Shown one piece after another: positions 63,686-64,000 of a DNA stretch of 64,000 bases; within the stretch, counting starts at the first letter, position 1; every line of letters begins with the position of its first letter. The stretch is taken from assembly GCF_907163135.1 (NCBI RefSeq), contig NZ_CAJQUA010000001.1, forward strand, positions 2,309,001 through 2,373,000, read 5' to 3'. This DNA comes from Brachymonas denitrificans. GTDB taxonomy: Bacteria > Pseudomonadota > Gammaproteobacteria > Burkholderiales > Burkholderiaceae_C. Below the pieces are notes generated by a model that was not told the origin of the DNA, ran no database searches, and saw only the letters and a list, made by a program, of their open reading frames with translations. The position numbers and the translations under genes are program-made.

Positions 63686-63773
63686 GGGCGCTATCCATGG
63701 CGTGGTGTTGCTCCGCCAGCACGCCGCAGTAAATGGGTAAGATGCAAGCATCCATCCACCGTAGGGAGATGAA

Positions 63774-64000
63774 ATGTTTGGCTGGTTTTCGAGAAAGATA
63801 TTCGGAAGCAAACCAGTGGACGCCAGAGAAGCGAGTGAGCAAGAGCCAATGCTGCGGCAGCGCGCCAAAGAGTTGGCAATCGCGGCAGGCCCAAAGGTAA
63901 CGCTTCAACGCGAAGAAGCTGCGTTTACCTACACGATGAAGAGTGTGCAAGGCCTATCAGAGAGAGAAAAGAGCGAGATTTTCAGCATGGTGCAAAGCTG
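63774..64000 (+). CDS. Partial hypothetical protein of the integrated element
   Basis: The frame starts with ATG at 63774 after a good GGGAG ribosome site and stays open to the end of the window, at least 75 residues. It begins MFGWFSRKIFGSKPVDAREA and continues hydrophilic, rich in Lys, Glu and Ser. No family was recognised. Codon use is less GC-rich than the core genes, as expected for island cargo. Confidence 0.6.
   Translation, partial: MFGWFSRKIFGSKPVDAREASEQEPMLRQRAKELAIAAGPKVTLQREEAAFTYTMKSVQGLSEREKSEIFSMVQS

Larger units (their letters stand above)
62121..64000 (+). mobile_element. Left end of an integrated element behind tRNA-Arg
   Basis: A tyrosine integrase gene lies just after the tRNA and points away from it. 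Short repeat arrays flank the integrase, and the next frame has AT-richer, atypical coding. The short repeated motif AGTCCG recurs around 62138-62206 near the junction. The far end and the second att copy are beyond the window, so size and type cannot be told. Confidence 0.75.

Overview
The window looks like a chromosomal, origin-proximal segment of a high-GC betaproteobacterium, most likely order Burkholderiales and family Comamonadaceae. This placement rests on gene order and protein sequence recalled from memory, not on a search. The main pointers are mnmG-rsmG-parA-(serine hydrolase)-parB, methionine synthase split into two genes, a porin-glnK-amtB cluster, an S10 ribosomal cluster that stops at rpsQ, and an atpIBEFHAGDC operon. 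Almost all of it is densely packed housekeeping DNA with short gaps. Only the last ~1.9 kb, behind a tRNA-Arg gene, looks like accessory DNA.

Layout. 0-6 kb: DnaA-box-like sites, a YkgJ-type cysteine-cluster gene, mnmG and rsmG carrying three parS sites inside their reading frames, two long intergenic hairpins, then parA, an alpha/beta hydrolase and parB. 6-14.3 kb: pyrimidine permease, universal stress protein, two-gene methionine synthase, a YifB/ComM ATPase and a CsbD stress protein. 14.6-23.5 kb: PCu(A)C copper chaperone, dienelactone hydrolase, a porin-glnK-amtB operon behind visible NtrC and sigma-54 sites, a GMC oxidoreductase, corA, hemB and a DUF4019 protein. 23.8-27.4 kb: VanZ-like protein, [2Fe-2S] ferredoxin, alpha/beta hydrolase and a PBP5/6-type D,D-carboxypeptidase. 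27.6-37.8 kb: rpsL-rpsG-fusA-tuf-rpsJ and rplC-rplD-rplW-rplB-rpsS-rplV-rpsC-rplP-rpmC-rpsQ, with a terminator and a new promoter between rpsJ and rplC and a strong terminator after rpsQ. 37.9-44.7 kb: small monooxygenase, GNAT acetyltransferase with a cytochrome b561, cytochrome c', a TlpA-like thioredoxin, an MFS transporter and a permease-less PTS (EIIA-HPr-EI). 44.7-49.3 kb: speD-speE, an EamA exporter, lipA, lipB and a DUF493/YbeD protein. 49.6-56.9 kb: the complete F1Fo ATP synthase operon. 56.9-62 kb: a 13-copy heptanucleotide tandem repeat, two TPM-domain proteins with LemA, a YheT-type hydrolase with a small conserved partner, and a membrane-anchored dihaem cytochrome c. 62.0-64 kb: tRNA-Arg(CCG), a tyrosine integrase and the start of an integrated element that runs off the window.

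How the parts work together. The first 6 kb combine replication-origin signals with the ParABS partition system, so the centromere sites and their binding proteins sit within about 4 kb. Nitrogen supply appears to control the porin-GlnK-AmtB cluster through NtrC and sigma-54. Translation and ATP synthesis genes form large operons with recognisable promoters and terminators.

The least explained structures are non-coding. They are (i) two adjacent hairpins with unrelated, perfect 28-bp arms but related loops between rsmG and parA, (ii) an eight-copy GGGTTACA array and a separate TACCGTCA array flanking the integrase gene, (iii) the heptamer array after atpC, and (iv) a 15-bp AT-rich inverted repeat covering the yifB start codon. 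No CRISPR array, insertion sequence, rRNA operon or recognised defence system was seen.
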